From assembly GCF_900176485.1 (NCBI RefSeq), contig NZ_FWYD01000005.1, positions 1-64,000 of the forward strand: DNA of 64,000 bases. Reading direction: 5' to 3'. Position 1 is the stretch's first letter, and each line of letters opens with the position of its first letter. The translations under genes were made by a program, and so were the position numbers. Of this stretch, positions 43,739-53,044 are shown in pieces. The DNA comes from Primorskyibacter flagellatus. GTDB lineage: Bacteria > Pseudomonadota > Alphaproteobacteria > Rhodobacterales > Rhodobacteraceae. Under the pieces are notes generated by a model. It saw only the letters and a program-made list of their open reading frames with translations. It was not told the origin of the DNA and did not search any database.

Positions 43739-45229
43739 GTGGCAGACGATGAAAAATCGGGCGGGTCGGACAAGATCAATAAATCTTCGGACGTCGACGA
43801 AATAAAGGATGCCGCCGTGGTGGAGGACGCCTCCACCGGGTCAGAGCCACCAGTTGATGAGGATTTGGCTGAAGGGGCCTCGGCGGTAGAAGCCGTTCCC
43901 GGAGACGAAGCCGCAGACGCCGCCGAACTGACGGATGCCGAGGTGGTCGAGGGCGACGATGGCGTTGCTGCCGTGGAAGCCGTGCCCGACGCGGATGAAG
44001 ACCTTGGCGAGGTCGAACTGACCGATAATGACTTTGACCGGTCCGAAGGCGCGTTCGACGAAGACCCTCTGGAAGAGCCGGATGACACCTACGATCCCAC
44101 GCCTTTCGAAGCCCCCGAACCCCCGCAGGCCGAAGGGTTTGCAGGCGCGTCGAGCCAGGCTGGCCCTGCGACCGATACGTCTTACGCCGACACGTCGGCG
44201 CCCGTGCCTCAGGTCACGCAGACCATCGTGAAGAAAGCGGGTTTCTTGCCGCTGCTGTTGGGTGGTGTCGCTGCCGCGATCATCGGTTTTGTCGCAGCGC
44301 GATATGTGGTGCCGGACGGCTGGCCCTTTCCGGGTGTGCAAACGGCTGAAGATCCGTTTGTCGTCGATACGCTGGCGACGCTGGAAGCGCATGGCGCGGC
44401 GATTGCCGATCTGGATACGCGAACCGCTGCGGTGGAGCAAAGCGTAAGCGGAATTGACGTGGATGCCCTGTCATCCCAGGCCAGCGACGCCGCTGCGACC
44501 GCGAATGACGCCAGCCAGCGGCTTGACGGGCTGACCGGCAATGTGGAGGCACTGGACGGACGTTTGACCGCCCTGGAAAAACGTCCTGTCGAGGAAAGCG
44601 TCTCTCCTGAAGCGATTGAGGCCTATGAACGCGAACTTGACGCGATGCGCGCCGCCATACAGACGCAGCGCGAAGAGATCGAATCCATGCTGGCGGATGC
44701 CACTGAAATGGAAGAATCTGCCAATCAGACCGCGCAGCTGACACAGGCGCGCGCGGCCTTGGCGCAAATTTCCAGCGCTTTGACAGACGGGACGCCCTTC
44801 GCCGATGCGGCGGCGCAATTGCGGCAGTCTACCGGCAGCATTCCGGAGGCATTGTCCTCGGTCGCGGACGAAGGTGTGGCAACGCAGGCAGAACTGGCCG
44901 ACCAATTCCCCGGAGCCTCTCGTGCAGCCCTGTCAGCGGCGCGCAACGCGGGTGCCGCCGATGAGGGCGGCGGCCGTTTCAGCAGCTTCCTGCGTGAACA
45001 ATTGGGTGCGCGGTCTGTCGTGCCGAAGGAAGGCAACGATGCCGACGCGATCCTGTCACGCGCCGAGGCCGCACAGCGCGACGGCGATCTTGACGCAGCG
45101 CTCACCGAAATAGAGGCCCTGCCAGACCCCGCGCGCGACGCGTTGTCCGTATGGACTGCGCGGGCGCAAGCGCGTCGTGATGCGTTGGCCGCCCTTGCGG
45201 CTGCCTCGCAGGAACTGAACACCCAGTAA
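43739..45229 (+). CDS. Mitofilin/Mic60-like inner-membrane protein
   Basis: 496 residues from a GTG preceded by AAAGGTGG. The first 150 residues are very acidic and Ala/Asp/Glu-rich, then one membrane helix (GFLPLLLGGVAAAIIGFVAA, near residue 165), a long coiled coil in the periplasm (about 215-350), and a C-terminal mitofilin-like helical domain (ALTEIEALPDPARDALSVW). This is the alphaproteobacterial Mic60 homologue, placed between hemD and hemY as known from the literature; Mic60 shapes intracytoplasmic membranes. It is followed by hemY ten bases on. Confidence 0.85.
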   Translation: MADDEKSGGSDKINKSSDVDEIKDAAVVEDASTGSEPPVDEDLAEGASAVEAVPGDEAADAAELTDAEVVEGDDGVAAVEAVPDADEDLGEVELTDNDFDRSEGAFDEDPLEEPDDTYDPTPFEAPEPPQAEGFAGASSQAGPATDTSYADTSAPVPQVTQTIVKKAGFLPLLLGGVAAAIIGFVAARYVVPDGWPFPGVQTAEDPFVVDTLATLEAHGAAIADLDTRTAAVEQSVSGIDVDALSSQASDAAATANDASQRLDGLTGNVEALDGRLTALEKRPVEESVSPEAIEAYERELDAMRAAIQTQREEIESMLADATEMEESANQTAQLTQARAALAQISSALTDGTPFADAAAQLRQSTGSIPEALSSVADEGVATQAELADQFPGASRAALSAARNAGAADEGGGRFSSFLREQLGARSVVPKEGNDADAILSRAEAAQRDGDLDAALTEIEALPDPARDALSVWTARAQARRDALAALAAASQELNTQ

Positions 45230-45239
45230 GGAACCCGGA

Positions 45240-46772
45240 ATGCTTTGGTCGCTCATCAAGATACTGATCTTCGTCGCCATTGTGGCGGCACTGACCCTCG
45301 GGGCGGGTTATCTTCTGGAAACCGACGGTGGTATTCAGATCACCGCCGGGGGTGAGGAATACACACTCGGCCCGCTGCAATCGGTGATCGGCGCGCTGCT
45401 GGTCATTCTGGCCGTCTGGGTGCTTCTAAAGCTTTTCTCGCTACTGATCGCCACGCTGCGCTTTCTCAACGGCGATGAAACCGCGATTTCGCGCTATTTT
45501 GACCGTAACCGGGAACGTAAAGGGTTTCAGGCGCTCAGCGAAGGCATGATGGCGCTGGCCTCGGGCGAGGGGCGGCTGGCAATGGCCAAGGCCTCCAAGG
45601 CGGAGCGCTATTTGCAAAAACCCGAACTGACCGATCTTATCACGGCGCAGGCCGCCGAAATGAGCGGGGATCGTGCGAAGGCCGAGCAGGTCTACAAGAA
45701 GCTGATACAAAACGATGCCACGCGCTTTGTTGGCGTGCGCGGAATTATGAAGCAGAAACTGGCGGCGGGCGAAACTGATGTTGCGTTGAAGCTGGCGGAA
45801 CGCGCGTTCGCCATCAAGCCGCAGCACGAAGAGACGCAAGACGTTCTGTTGCAGCTTCAGGCGCAGAAGGAAGACTGGTCAGGCGCGCGCAAAACACTGA
45901 ATGCAAAGCTGAAATCTGGCACGATGCCGCGCGATGTCCACAAACGACGTGATGCGGTTCTGGCGCTGTCCGAGGCCAAGGACGTATTGGAAGAAGGCAA
46001 GACAATTGACGCACGCGTGGCCGCCATCGAGGCCAACCGCCTGTCGCCGGACCTTATCCCTGCGGCAGTTCTGGCGGCACAGGGCTATATCGAACAAGGC
46101 AAGCCGCGTTATGCGGTGCGTGTGCTCAAGAAAGCCTGGGAAGTGCGCCCGCATCCCGAAGTCGCCGGAGCGTTCGCGGCCATCGTGCCGGACGAAACAC
46201 CTCAGGAGCGTCTGAAACGGTTTCAACAACTGGTTAAGCTGCAACCGGACCACCGCGAGACCAAACTGCTGATGGCGGAGTTGTACATCGCCGCCGAGGA
46301 TTTCCCCGCTGCGCGTCGAGCCTTGGGCAATCTGCACGAAATCGACGCGGATGCGCGGGTGCTGACGATCATGGCCGCGATCGAGCGCGGCGAAGGTGCC
46401 AGCGATACCGTCGTCAAGGGCTGGTTGGCCAAGGCCGTCACGGCACCTCGTGGGCCGCAATGGGTTTGTGACAATTGTCATTCCATTCACACCAATTGGG
46501 CACCGGTCTGTGCGAATTGCCAAAGCTTTGACACCCTGTCATGGACCGTACCGCATGAGTCTCAGATGGCTGCACCAACGGGCGTTGGTATGCTGCCGTT
46601 GATCGTCGGTGCCTTGGACGACAAAACCGAAGAGCCGCCGGAGGCAGACGTGATTGAAACCCCAGCGGAACCAGAAGAGGCAGAGATCGTTGAGCCGGAA
46701 AGCGTCGGGGCCCAGCCGGGCCCGGAAACCGGGGCACCGCCGTCCGAAGTGCTTGAAGAAGGTCGGCGGTAG
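45240..46772 (+). CDS. hemY: HemY-type TPR membrane protein
   Basis: 510 residues. Two N-terminal membrane helices (IFVAIVAALTLGAGYLLE and VIGALLVILAVWVLLKLFSL) and a HemY_N domain (SRYFDRNRERKGFQALSEGM) are followed by TPR-like repeats. Near residues 409-434 it has a rubredoxin-like zinc ribbon, CDNC-x16-CANC, typical of the alphaproteobacterial version. An acidic Pro-rich tail of about 60 residues closes the protein. It is named for its place in haem operons; it is not the protoporphyrinogen oxidase of Bacillus. Its biochemical role is not settled. Confidence 0.9.
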   Translation: MLWSLIKILIFVAIVAALTLGAGYLLETDGGIQITAGGEEYTLGPLQSVIGALLVILAVWVLLKLFSLLIATLRFLNGDETAISRYFDRNRERKGFQALSEGMMALASGEGRLAMAKASKAERYLQKPELTDLITAQAAEMSGDRAKAEQVYKKLIQNDATRFVGVRGIMKQKLAAGETDVALKLAERAFAIKPQHEETQDVLLQLQAQKEDWSGARKTLNAKLKSGTMPRDVHKRRDAVLALSEAKDVLEEGKTIDARVAAIEANRLSPDLIPAAVLAAQGYIEQGKPRYAVRVLKKAWEVRPHPEVAGAFAAIVPDETPQERLKRFQQLVKLQPDHRETKLLMAELYIAAEDFPAARRALGNLHEIDADARVLTIMAAIERGEGASDTVVKGWLAKAVTAPRGPQWVCDNCHSIHTNWAPVCANCQSFDTLSWTVPHESQMAAPTGVGMLPLIVGALDDKTEEPPEADVIETPAEPEEAEIVEPESVGAQPGPETGAPPSEVLEEGRR

Positions 46773-46841
46773 CGCAGGCTTTTTTTAAACGTAGCGACGG
46801 ACACATCGACGAATTTTGAAACGACAGGGCAAGAGATTGCG

Positions 46842-47303
46842 ATGCTGCCAGCCCCGAACCTGCGCCATGTCTGCGATCTTGAGGTGCGGTTGGACCCGAT
46901 CAAGGAGATGGGCGCAGGCCGAGCCGGCCGGCGTCGGATCATTCCGATCGTGGGCGGACGTGTCACCGGGCCGGAACTTTGTGGCCGGATTCTGAACCTG
47001 GGGGCCGATTGGCAGACGATCTTTGGCGATGGGCTGGCAGAGCTTGATACCAGATATGCGCTCGAAACGGATGACGGTGCATTCATTGAGATTGTCAATT
47101 TCGGTTTCCGTCACGGGCCAGAGGATGTGATCCGCAAACTTGCGGCTGGTGATCCGGTGCCACAGGACAGCTATTACATGCGCACCCATGCACGGCTGGA
47201 AACTGGCCATCCGGACTATGCCTGGGTGAACCGTACGCTTTTTGTGGGCACCGGTGCGCGGCTAAAATCGGCTGTAAAGGTTTCACTTTTCGCGATTGAG
47301 TAA
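46842..47303 (+). CDS. DUF3237 family protein
   Basis: 153 residues matching the DUF3237 beta-barrel family (APNLRHVCDLEVRLDPIKE, RRRIIPIVGGRVTGPELCG, GADWQTIFGDGLAELDTRYAL, DSYYMRTHARLETG, YAWVNRTLFVGTG). Members are small soluble proteins related to the UPF0311 group; no reaction is established. It is 69 bases downstream of hemY and convergent with soeC. Whether it is co-transcribed with hemY is unclear. No signal peptide. Confidence 0.85.
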   Translation: MLPAPNLRHVCDLEVRLDPIKEMGAGRAGRRRIIPIVGGRVTGPELCGRILNLGADWQTIFGDGLAELDTRYALETDDGAFIEIVNFGFRHGPEDVIRKLAAGDPVPQDSYYMRTHARLETGHPDYAWVNRTLFVGTGARLKSAVKVSLFAIE

Positions 47304-47394
47304 TAGGCGCATTTACTGTGCGGCGTAGGCCGGTGCGCTGACCGGATCAGCGTATTCCGACCTTGTCATTCGCGAAACTGTACAAGTCTCCACG

Positions 47395-48333
47395 TCAGGC
47401 TCGGGGCGCGCCGTAGTAAAGCATTGCGACATGCGTGGCCTCCGCGAAGAACAGCCAGCGCTCCAGCATCAAACCGATTCCGGCGGCCATGACCGCGAAT
47501 AGATACGGCAATAACATTGGCAGATCGGCCAAAATCCCTAGCGAAATCAACGTCAGCGGTACTGCAACCAGGCAGAGTAAACCAAGCCATCGCAACCGCA
47601 GCGCATGACGTCGGGCGACGTCATAGCCCATCTCGCGCATGACGTAATTCGGCCGCGTGTGCGGCGGATCGATTTGGCGAATGCCCTTTGTACCCATCCC
47701 CAGCGCTTGCGCGGCGGTGTACGTCCCGTCATCAGAGTCGATATGCCGATAATAGACGAGTTTCAGCACCAACGCGACGCCTAGCGCCAACAGGGTTGCC
47801 GCGCCCTGCCAGTGGTTTTGGCCGCCGAGTATTGATGTCATAAGCCCCATCAGCAACCCGCCCGAAGCGGCACCAAGAGCCAGATAGATGACCGGGACCA
47901 GCGTCAGGTTCCACTCCTTGATGGTGCGCAAGGATGCGTAAATCATGCCGGTACACCAAACCGTCGCGACCGCGCCCAATGCGCAAAGCAAGGCCAGAAA
48001 CGGCTCTGCCCCGGTTGTTATCTTCAAGAGCGACAGAAGGCCCAGCAAGCCGACGGGCAGATAGGTGGCCAGCGCTGCCACGCCTTCGCGCGACAGCCAT
48101 GAGGACCGCCATTGGGACAGCGCGCGCCATGCCCGTTCCGGGTGGCCAAGGTGAAAGGTCGAAGCCAGTAGCCCAACGGTGATCAGTGCAACCGCCAGCG
48201 CGAAGGTGAAGAAGAATGACCAGTGCGTATGCGACATATCTCCGGCCATCAAAGCAATCGAGACCCAGAACAGCAGGCCGTAGCCCGCGCCCGAGGAAGT
48301 GGTGAAAAGGATGACGGAATAGGCAGGATGCAT
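47395..48333 (-). CDS. soeC: Sulfite dehydrogenase membrane subunit (SoeC, DmsC-like)
   Basis: 312 residues with about eight membrane helices of the DmsC family (MHPAYSVILFTTSSGAGYGL, STFHLGHPERAWRALSQWRS, GMIYASLRTIKEWN). It anchors the SoeAB complex and passes electrons to the quinone pool. Last gene of a three-gene operon with the molybdoprotein and iron-sulfur subunits. In Roseobacters soeABC oxidises sulfite released from organosulfonates such as taurine. Dimethylsulfoxide reductase is the alternative reading, but the SoeA sequence and lack of a Tat signal favour Soe. Confidence 0.85.
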   Translation of the reverse strand: MHPAYSVILFTTSSGAGYGLLFWVSIALMAGDMSHTHWSFFFTFALAVALITVGLLASTFHLGHPERAWRALSQWRSSWLSREGVAALATYLPVGLLGLLSLLKITTGAEPFLALLCALGAVATVWCTGMIYASLRTIKEWNLTLVPVIYLALGAASGGLLMGLMTSILGGQNHWQGAATLLALGVALVLKLVYYRHIDSDDGTYTAAQALGMGTKGIRQIDPPHTRPNYVMREMGYDVARRHALRLRWLGLLCLVAVPLTLISLGILADLPMLLPYLFAVMAAGIGLMLERWLFFAEATHVAMLYYGAPRA

Positions 48334-48345
48334 GTGTCGCGCCCC

Positions 48346-49083
48346 TCAGCGGCTGAGCGCCCGGTCGGCCCAGGCAAAGAGTTTTTCGATGGGCGCACCG
48401 GTGGTCTTGGTGGGCGTCGTTGGCACCGCGGGCGCGTGATCGGACCCCTTGCGCGGCGGCAGGTATTTGTTGACCGGCTTGTAGCCGAACTCTTCCAGCA
48501 GGTTGAATCCGCCGCGATCCTCAACCGTTTGCGACACGGCGCTCGCCGGATCACCCAGGTCGCCGAAGGCGCGCGCGCCGGTCGGGCAAGCGCGGACACA
48601 GGCGGGCTGACGGTCCTCTTCGGGCAGGGTTTCGTTATAGATCCGGTCAACACACAGCGTGCATTTCTTCATCACGCCGTCATCCTGATCGTATTCCCGC
48701 GCGCCGTATGGGCAGGCCCAGCTACATAGCTTGCAGCCGATGCAGGTGTCCGGGTTGACCAGAACGATGCCATCCTCGGCGCGTTTGAAACTGGCCCCGG
48801 TCGGGCAGACGGTCACACAGGCCGCATCTTCGCAATGCAGGCAGGAGCGCGGGAAATGCACCGTGCCTTTCCAGTGGTCGTTGTCGATCTCGTAGCTGTG
48901 CACCCGGTTCAGCCAAGCGCCGTCCGGCTCGGCCCCGTAAGGGTCGAAATCCGACAAAGGCGCGGAATAGCCGCTGGTGTTCCATTCCTTGCAGGACGTC
49001 ACGCAAGCGTGGCAGCCCACGCAGATATCCAGATCAATGACGAGGCCGAGTTTTTTACCCGTTTTCTCCGGAAGGCAGGTCAT
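48346..49083 (-). CDS. soeB: Sulfite dehydrogenase iron-sulfur subunit (SoeB)
   Basis: 245 residues with four [4Fe-4S] cysteine sets: CVGCHACVTSCKEW, CLHCEDAACVTVCPTGA, CIGCKLCSWACPYGARE and CTLCVDRI with PACVRACPTGA. This is the DmsB/NrfC layout that relays electrons from the molybdenum subunit to the membrane anchor. No export signal, so the complex faces the cytoplasm, as known for SoeABC. ATGA overlap with soeA and 12 bases before soeC. Confidence 0.88.
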   Translation of the reverse strand: MTCLPEKTGKKLGLVIDLDICVGCHACVTSCKEWNTSGYSAPLSDFDPYGAEPDGAWLNRVHSYEIDNDHWKGTVHFPRSCLHCEDAACVTVCPTGASFKRAEDGIVLVNPDTCIGCKLCSWACPYGAREYDQDDGVMKKCTLCVDRIYNETLPEEDRQPACVRACPTGARAFGDLGDPASAVSQTVEDRGGFNLLEEFGYKPVNKYLPPRKGSDHAPAVPTTPTKTTGAPIEKLFAWADRALSR

Positions 49084-51950
49084 GTCGTCTCCTTCCGAAA
49101 TTGTACCCCGAAGGCAAGCTTTTCGGGCGAGGGCGGTTGGCTGTCATGGCCCAAAGGCTCAAACATTGGTTCCGTCGCGCCGGTACTCTCTGCCTTTGCT
49201 ATTGCCACACGCAGATCGAACCATGCGGCCTGCCCTGTGATCGGGTCGGAGTTGGAGTAGCGGTAGCCTCCGCCACCCTTGGGAAGCAGTTCCGAAATCA
49301 GGTGGTTGAGCAGGAAGCCTTCGGTATTCTCAGGCGCGTCCTCATCCAGCCCCCAAGCGCCCTCGCGCTTGCCGATGGCGTTCCAGGTCCAGACGGTGTG
49401 CGGGTTGACGCCCTCCATCAGACGGATCTGGCATTTCACACGGCCCAGATGCGAAGACAGCCAAACCCAGTCATCGTCTGTCGCGCCGATAGAGGTGCCG
49501 ACACTGGTGTGGACATACAGCCGGTTCGCGGCCGTGATCTGACGCAGCCACGCATTCTGCGACCCCCAGGAATGGTACATATGCATGGGGCGTTGAGTGA
49601 TGGCGTTCAGCGGATAGGCACCCGTGTCGATCATCGTGCCTTCAAGCGGTTCGTACCAGAATGGCAGCGGATCAAAAAAGCGGGTTATGCGGTCGCGCGC
49701 CCGCTCTGGCGGTTGGCGGTCGCCATGACCCAGCGCGGAAAGGCGGAACTTTTGCAACGGTTCGGAATATAGTTGAAAGATCGTCGGCTCGGCGGACATG
49801 CGGATGCCCTTGGTGATCCCCCAATCCAGATAGCCGCGATTGGCATGTTTGAAATAGGCATGCTCGGGCGCAAGGTGATGGGCGTGGAATGCGCCATTCC
49901 TGACGTATTCTTTCAGCTGATCGGGGTTGGGTGCGCCGGTGCCGAAGCTTGTCCCATCCTCGCCGCGCCAGCCCGCCAGCGGCCCGACACCGGGTTTGCG
50001 CTGGTGATTGACGATATAGTCGGCATAGCCGCCGGGAAACTTCGCGCTGCCGTCCTCGTTTGTAAAAGCGGGAAACTTCAGCCGGTGGGCAAGGTCGATC
50101 AGCACCTCTTGGAACCCGCGCACGTCACGATCTGGCGGCACCACGGGATGACGGATCGCATCGGCCACCATATCCGGTTCCGAAATGGGCCGGTCCAGCA
50201 GGCTGATGCAGTCCCAGCGTTCCAGATAGGTGGTGTCTGGCAGGATCAGATCGGCGTATGGCACGGTTTCGGAGTAATAGGCGTCTGAATAGATGATCCT
50301 GGGGATCACATAGTCGTCGTTTTCGTCCTTGGCGGTCAGCGCGTCCAGCGTGCCGGGTACGTTCATGGACGAATTCCACGCCATATTCGCCATATACATG
50401 AACAGCACGTCGATGCCGTAGGGGTCTTTCTGTGCCGCGTTGTTGATGACCATATGCATCAACCCATGCGCCGACATCGGAGCGTCCCAGCTAAACCCCT
50501 TGTCCAGCCGTGACGGGTTGCCTTCGCCGTCCAGCAGCAGATGTTCCGGGCCGTGCGGAAAACCCAGATGCGGCCCGCCCAGAGGCATTTCGGGCTTGAT
50601 ATCGCCCGCCGCGCCATGCGGCAGCAGGTTGGGCGGGGTCTGTTTGGGGTAGGGCGGCTTGTAGCGGAACCCACCGGGGCAATCGATGCTGCCCAGCAGG
50701 ATTTGCAGGATATGGATCATCCGGCAGGTCTGAAACCCGTTGGAATGGGCAGAAATCCCGCGCATCGCGTGCATCGAGATTGGCCGTCCGATCATGGTCT
50801 CGTGCCTGCGCCCGGCCCAATCCGTCCAGGGCTGGTCCAGCACGATTTCTTCCTTGAAAGCCACATGCGCGAGTTCGGCGGCGATCCGGCGGATCTCCTC
50901 AGCGTCCAGCCCGGTGGGGGCTGCGACCGTTTCGGGCGCATAATCATCCGACAGGTAGCGTTCCGCCATCAGTTCGAACACCGGGCGGGCGATGCGACCA
51001 TCGGGCAGGGTGCGGGTGCCGGTCAGCGCGGGCTGGATGTCGGCGGCCTTGCCGTTGCCATAGGCCTCCGTCGCCTTGTCCCAGACCAACGGGTTGCCAT
51101 CGGCGTCCCGCGCAAACAGCCCGTCCCGATCGGTGCCGGGCGCGTCGATCACCAGCCAGGGCGCGTTGGTGTAGCGCACAAGGTAGTCGAGGTCGATCTG
51201 CTGGGTGCGGAACAACTCGTGTATCAGCGCGCCCACGAACAGCCCGTCCGTGCCGGGACGCAGCCCGACCCACTCATCAGCCACGGCGTTATAGCCGGTG
51301 CGTACCGGGTTCACCGACACGACCTTGGCGCCGCGCGCTTTCAGCTTGCCGATGCCGATCTTGATCGGGTTACTGGCATGATCCTCGGCCACGCCGAACA
51401 GCATGAAATATTTGGTCAGATCCCAGTCAGGATCGCCAAATTCCCAGAACGCCCCGCCAAAGGTATAAAGCCCCCCAGCCGCCATGTTGACCGAGCAGAA
51501 CCCGCCATGGGCCGCGAAATTGGGCGTGCCGTATTGCATCGCCCAGAACCCGGTCAGCGATTGGCTTTGATCGCGCCCGGTGAAGAAGGCCAGCCGCTTG
51601 GGATCGCTCTTGCGCACCGTGCCCAGCCACTCGGTCGCGATCTCCAGTGCTTCGTCCCAACTGATTTCTTCGAACTGGCCGGACCCGCGCGGTCCGACCC
51701 GCTTCATCGGCGCGCGCAACCGCGCGGGCGAGTAGTGCTGCATGATGCCGGCGCTGCCCTTGCCACACAGCACGCCCTTGTTGACGGGATGATCTCGGTT
51801 GCCGTCGATATAGCGCACCTGCGGTTTGCCGTCCGGCCCGTCCTTGAGATGCACATTGATCCCGCAACGGCAGGCGCACATGTAACAGGTCGTCTGTTCA
51901 ATACGGTCACCCACAGGTTCGGAAAGCGGGATCTGGGGTTCGCGGAACAT
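49080..51950 (-). CDS. soeA: Sulfite dehydrogenase molybdopterin subunit (SoeA)
   Basis: 956 residues. An N-terminal [4Fe-4S] motif (CYMCACRCGINVHL, with GVLCGKGSAG) is followed by the molybdopterin guanine dinucleotide oxidoreductase domains (RDQSQSLTGFWAMQYGTPNF, FMLFGVAEDHASNPIKIGIG, HAMRGISAHSNGFQTCRMIH) and a C-terminal dinucleotide-binding domain (VWLSSHLGRVKCQIRLMEGV). There is no twin-arginine signal, consistent with the cytoplasmic SoeABC complex that oxidises sulfite to sulfate. Size and pairing with a DmsC-type anchor match the Roseobacter enzyme. The start was set at MFREPQIPLSEPV; a further upstream frame has no ribosome-binding site. Confidence 0.88.
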   Translation of the reverse strand: MFREPQIPLSEPVGDRIEQTTCYMCACRCGINVHLKDGPDGKPQVRYIDGNRDHPVNKGVLCGKGSAGIMQHYSPARLRAPMKRVGPRGSGQFEEISWDEALEIATEWLGTVRKSDPKRLAFFTGRDQSQSLTGFWAMQYGTPNFAAHGGFCSVNMAAGGLYTFGGAFWEFGDPDWDLTKYFMLFGVAEDHASNPIKIGIGKLKARGAKVVSVNPVRTGYNAVADEWVGLRPGTDGLFVGALIHELFRTQQIDLDYLVRYTNAPWLVIDAPGTDRDGLFARDADGNPLVWDKATEAYGNGKAADIQPALTGTRTLPDGRIARPVFELMAERYLSDDYAPETVAAPTGLDAEEIRRIAAELAHVAFKEEIVLDQPWTDWAGRRHETMIGRPISMHAMRGISAHSNGFQTCRMIHILQILLGSIDCPGGFRYKPPYPKQTPPNLLPHGAAGDIKPEMPLGGPHLGFPHGPEHLLLDGEGNPSRLDKGFSWDAPMSAHGLMHMVINNAAQKDPYGIDVLFMYMANMAWNSSMNVPGTLDALTAKDENDDYVIPRIIYSDAYYSETVPYADLILPDTTYLERWDCISLLDRPISEPDMVADAIRHPVVPPDRDVRGFQEVLIDLAHRLKFPAFTNEDGSAKFPGGYADYIVNHQRKPGVGPLAGWRGEDGTSFGTGAPNPDQLKEYVRNGAFHAHHLAPEHAYFKHANRGYLDWGITKGIRMSAEPTIFQLYSEPLQKFRLSALGHGDRQPPERARDRITRFFDPLPFWYEPLEGTMIDTGAYPLNAITQRPMHMYHSWGSQNAWLRQITAANRLYVHTSVGTSIGATDDDWVWLSSHLGRVKCQIRLMEGVNPHTVWTWNAIGKREGAWGLDEDAPENTEGFLLNHLISELLPKGGGGYRYSNSDPITGQAAWFDLRVAIAKAESTGATEPMFEPLGHDSQPPSPEKLAFGVQFRKETT

Positions 51951-52034
51951 GTATATCTTTCGGCAGGACAGAAGTTGCACGATTCTTCTGCGAGCTTACA
52001 CAAACTTTGCAAAGCCGAACAATGCTTTGCGATT

Positions 52035-52877
52035 TCAGTGGTCTGGCGTGGCACCGCCTATGGCAGCCGTCAGTTTGTGCGATGCGGTCAGCACTGCGAC
52101 ACTTAACCGTTCAATCTCTTCCGGCGTGACCCGTGTCGTGGGGCCAGAGACCGAAATGCCGGCGATTGCTTCGTCATGGATGTCGAACACCGGGGCCGCG
52201 ATGCAGCGCATACCAAGATTGCGTTCCTCGCCGTCAATGGCGTAGCCGCGCGCCCGTGTGGTTGCGAGGTCCGCAATCAAGGCGGAACGCTCTGTCAGTG
52301 TATATTCGGTAAATTTCTCAAGCGGGCCGCGGTCCAGAAATCTGTTGATCCGATGATCGTCCATCTGGGACAGCAGGGCTTTGCCGATGCCGGATGCGTG
52401 CAGACGCGACAGCGTGCCGGGCGGAAAAAACGCGCGAATGCTTGCGTTCGTCTCTACCTGACTGACAAAAAGCACATTGCCGTTTTGTTCGATACCCAGA
52501 TTGGCCGTTTCGCCAGTCGCCTCCATCAGTTGGCGCAGAAGGGGTCTGGCCCGATCAACAAGGCTGGTCCGCTTCAAGAAGCGCGCACCGATCAAAAAGG
52601 CGCGCGGTCCGATGTGCCAGACCTGATCGGCCTGATCAAACTCTACCAGCCCCCGGACCTCAAGCGTTACCAGAATGCGATAGACCGTCGCCGGAGACTG
52701 CTCGAGATCGCCTGCCAGGGCTGACAAGGTCTTGCCTTGTGCTTCGCTCAGAAACTCGAAGACTTCCATGGCCCTGTCCAGCGACTTGATGGTGTTTTGC
52801 GCCGTCTTGTCATTCCAATCACGCGGGCGTCCACGGGTCTTTCTGGATGGATGCGCGTCATTCTTCTGTAATTCCAT
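52035..52877 (-). CDS. bhcR: IclR-family regulator of the beta-hydroxyaspartate cycle
   Basis: 280 residues. The N-terminal winged helix is preceded by a basic tail (SRKTRGRPRDW): NTIKSLDRAMEVFEFLSEAQ, then LSALAGDLEQSPATVYRILV. The IclR effector domain follows (LHASGIGKALLSQMDDHRIN, GYAIDGEERNLGMRCIAAPV). It is divergent from bhcABCD, exactly as BhcR in Paracoccus and other Rhodobacterales, where it controls the operon in response to glyoxylate. The ATG at 52877 gives the expected length; a longer frame is AT-rich intergenic DNA. Confidence 0.92.
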   Translation of the reverse strand: MELQKNDAHPSRKTRGRPRDWNDKTAQNTIKSLDRAMEVFEFLSEAQGKTLSALAGDLEQSPATVYRILVTLEVRGLVEFDQADQVWHIGPRAFLIGARFLKRTSLVDRARPLLRQLMEATGETANLGIEQNGNVLFVSQVETNASIRAFFPPGTLSRLHASGIGKALLSQMDDHRINRFLDRGPLEKFTEYTLTERSALIADLATTRARGYAIDGEERNLGMRCIAAPVFDIHDEAIAGISVSGPTTRVTPEEIERLSVAVLTASHKLTAAIGGATPDH

Positions 52878-53044
52878 AAGATGAGTTCTTTTTAATATGA
52901 AAGATAATTTTACGATATGAAAAAAGTAACCATCTGACAAGGAAGAATTATTTTAACTATTGTAGAAATGAAATGACTTTTCAAAAAAGTTTCGTCCTGC
53001 ATGGGGGCACGATATGTTGAGCTCAGCCTCAGAAGGAGACGATC
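52878..53044. promoter_or_regulatory. Divergent bhcR-bhcA promoter region
   Basis: An AT-rich 167-base stretch between two divergent starts. It contains near-palindromic A/T blocks (AGATAATTTTACGATATGAAA near 52,900, and TAGAAATGAAATGACTTTTC near 52,962) of the kind bound by IclR proteins. AGAAGGAGACG supplies the bhcA ribosome-binding site. The exact operator cannot be fixed by eye. Confidence 0.55.

Noticed and set aside
47395-51950. DMSO reductase or periplasmic formate dehydrogenase
   Set aside because: No twin-arginine signal on the catalytic subunit and a DmsC-type anchor with a 956-residue subunit fit cytoplasmic sulfite dehydrogenase better.
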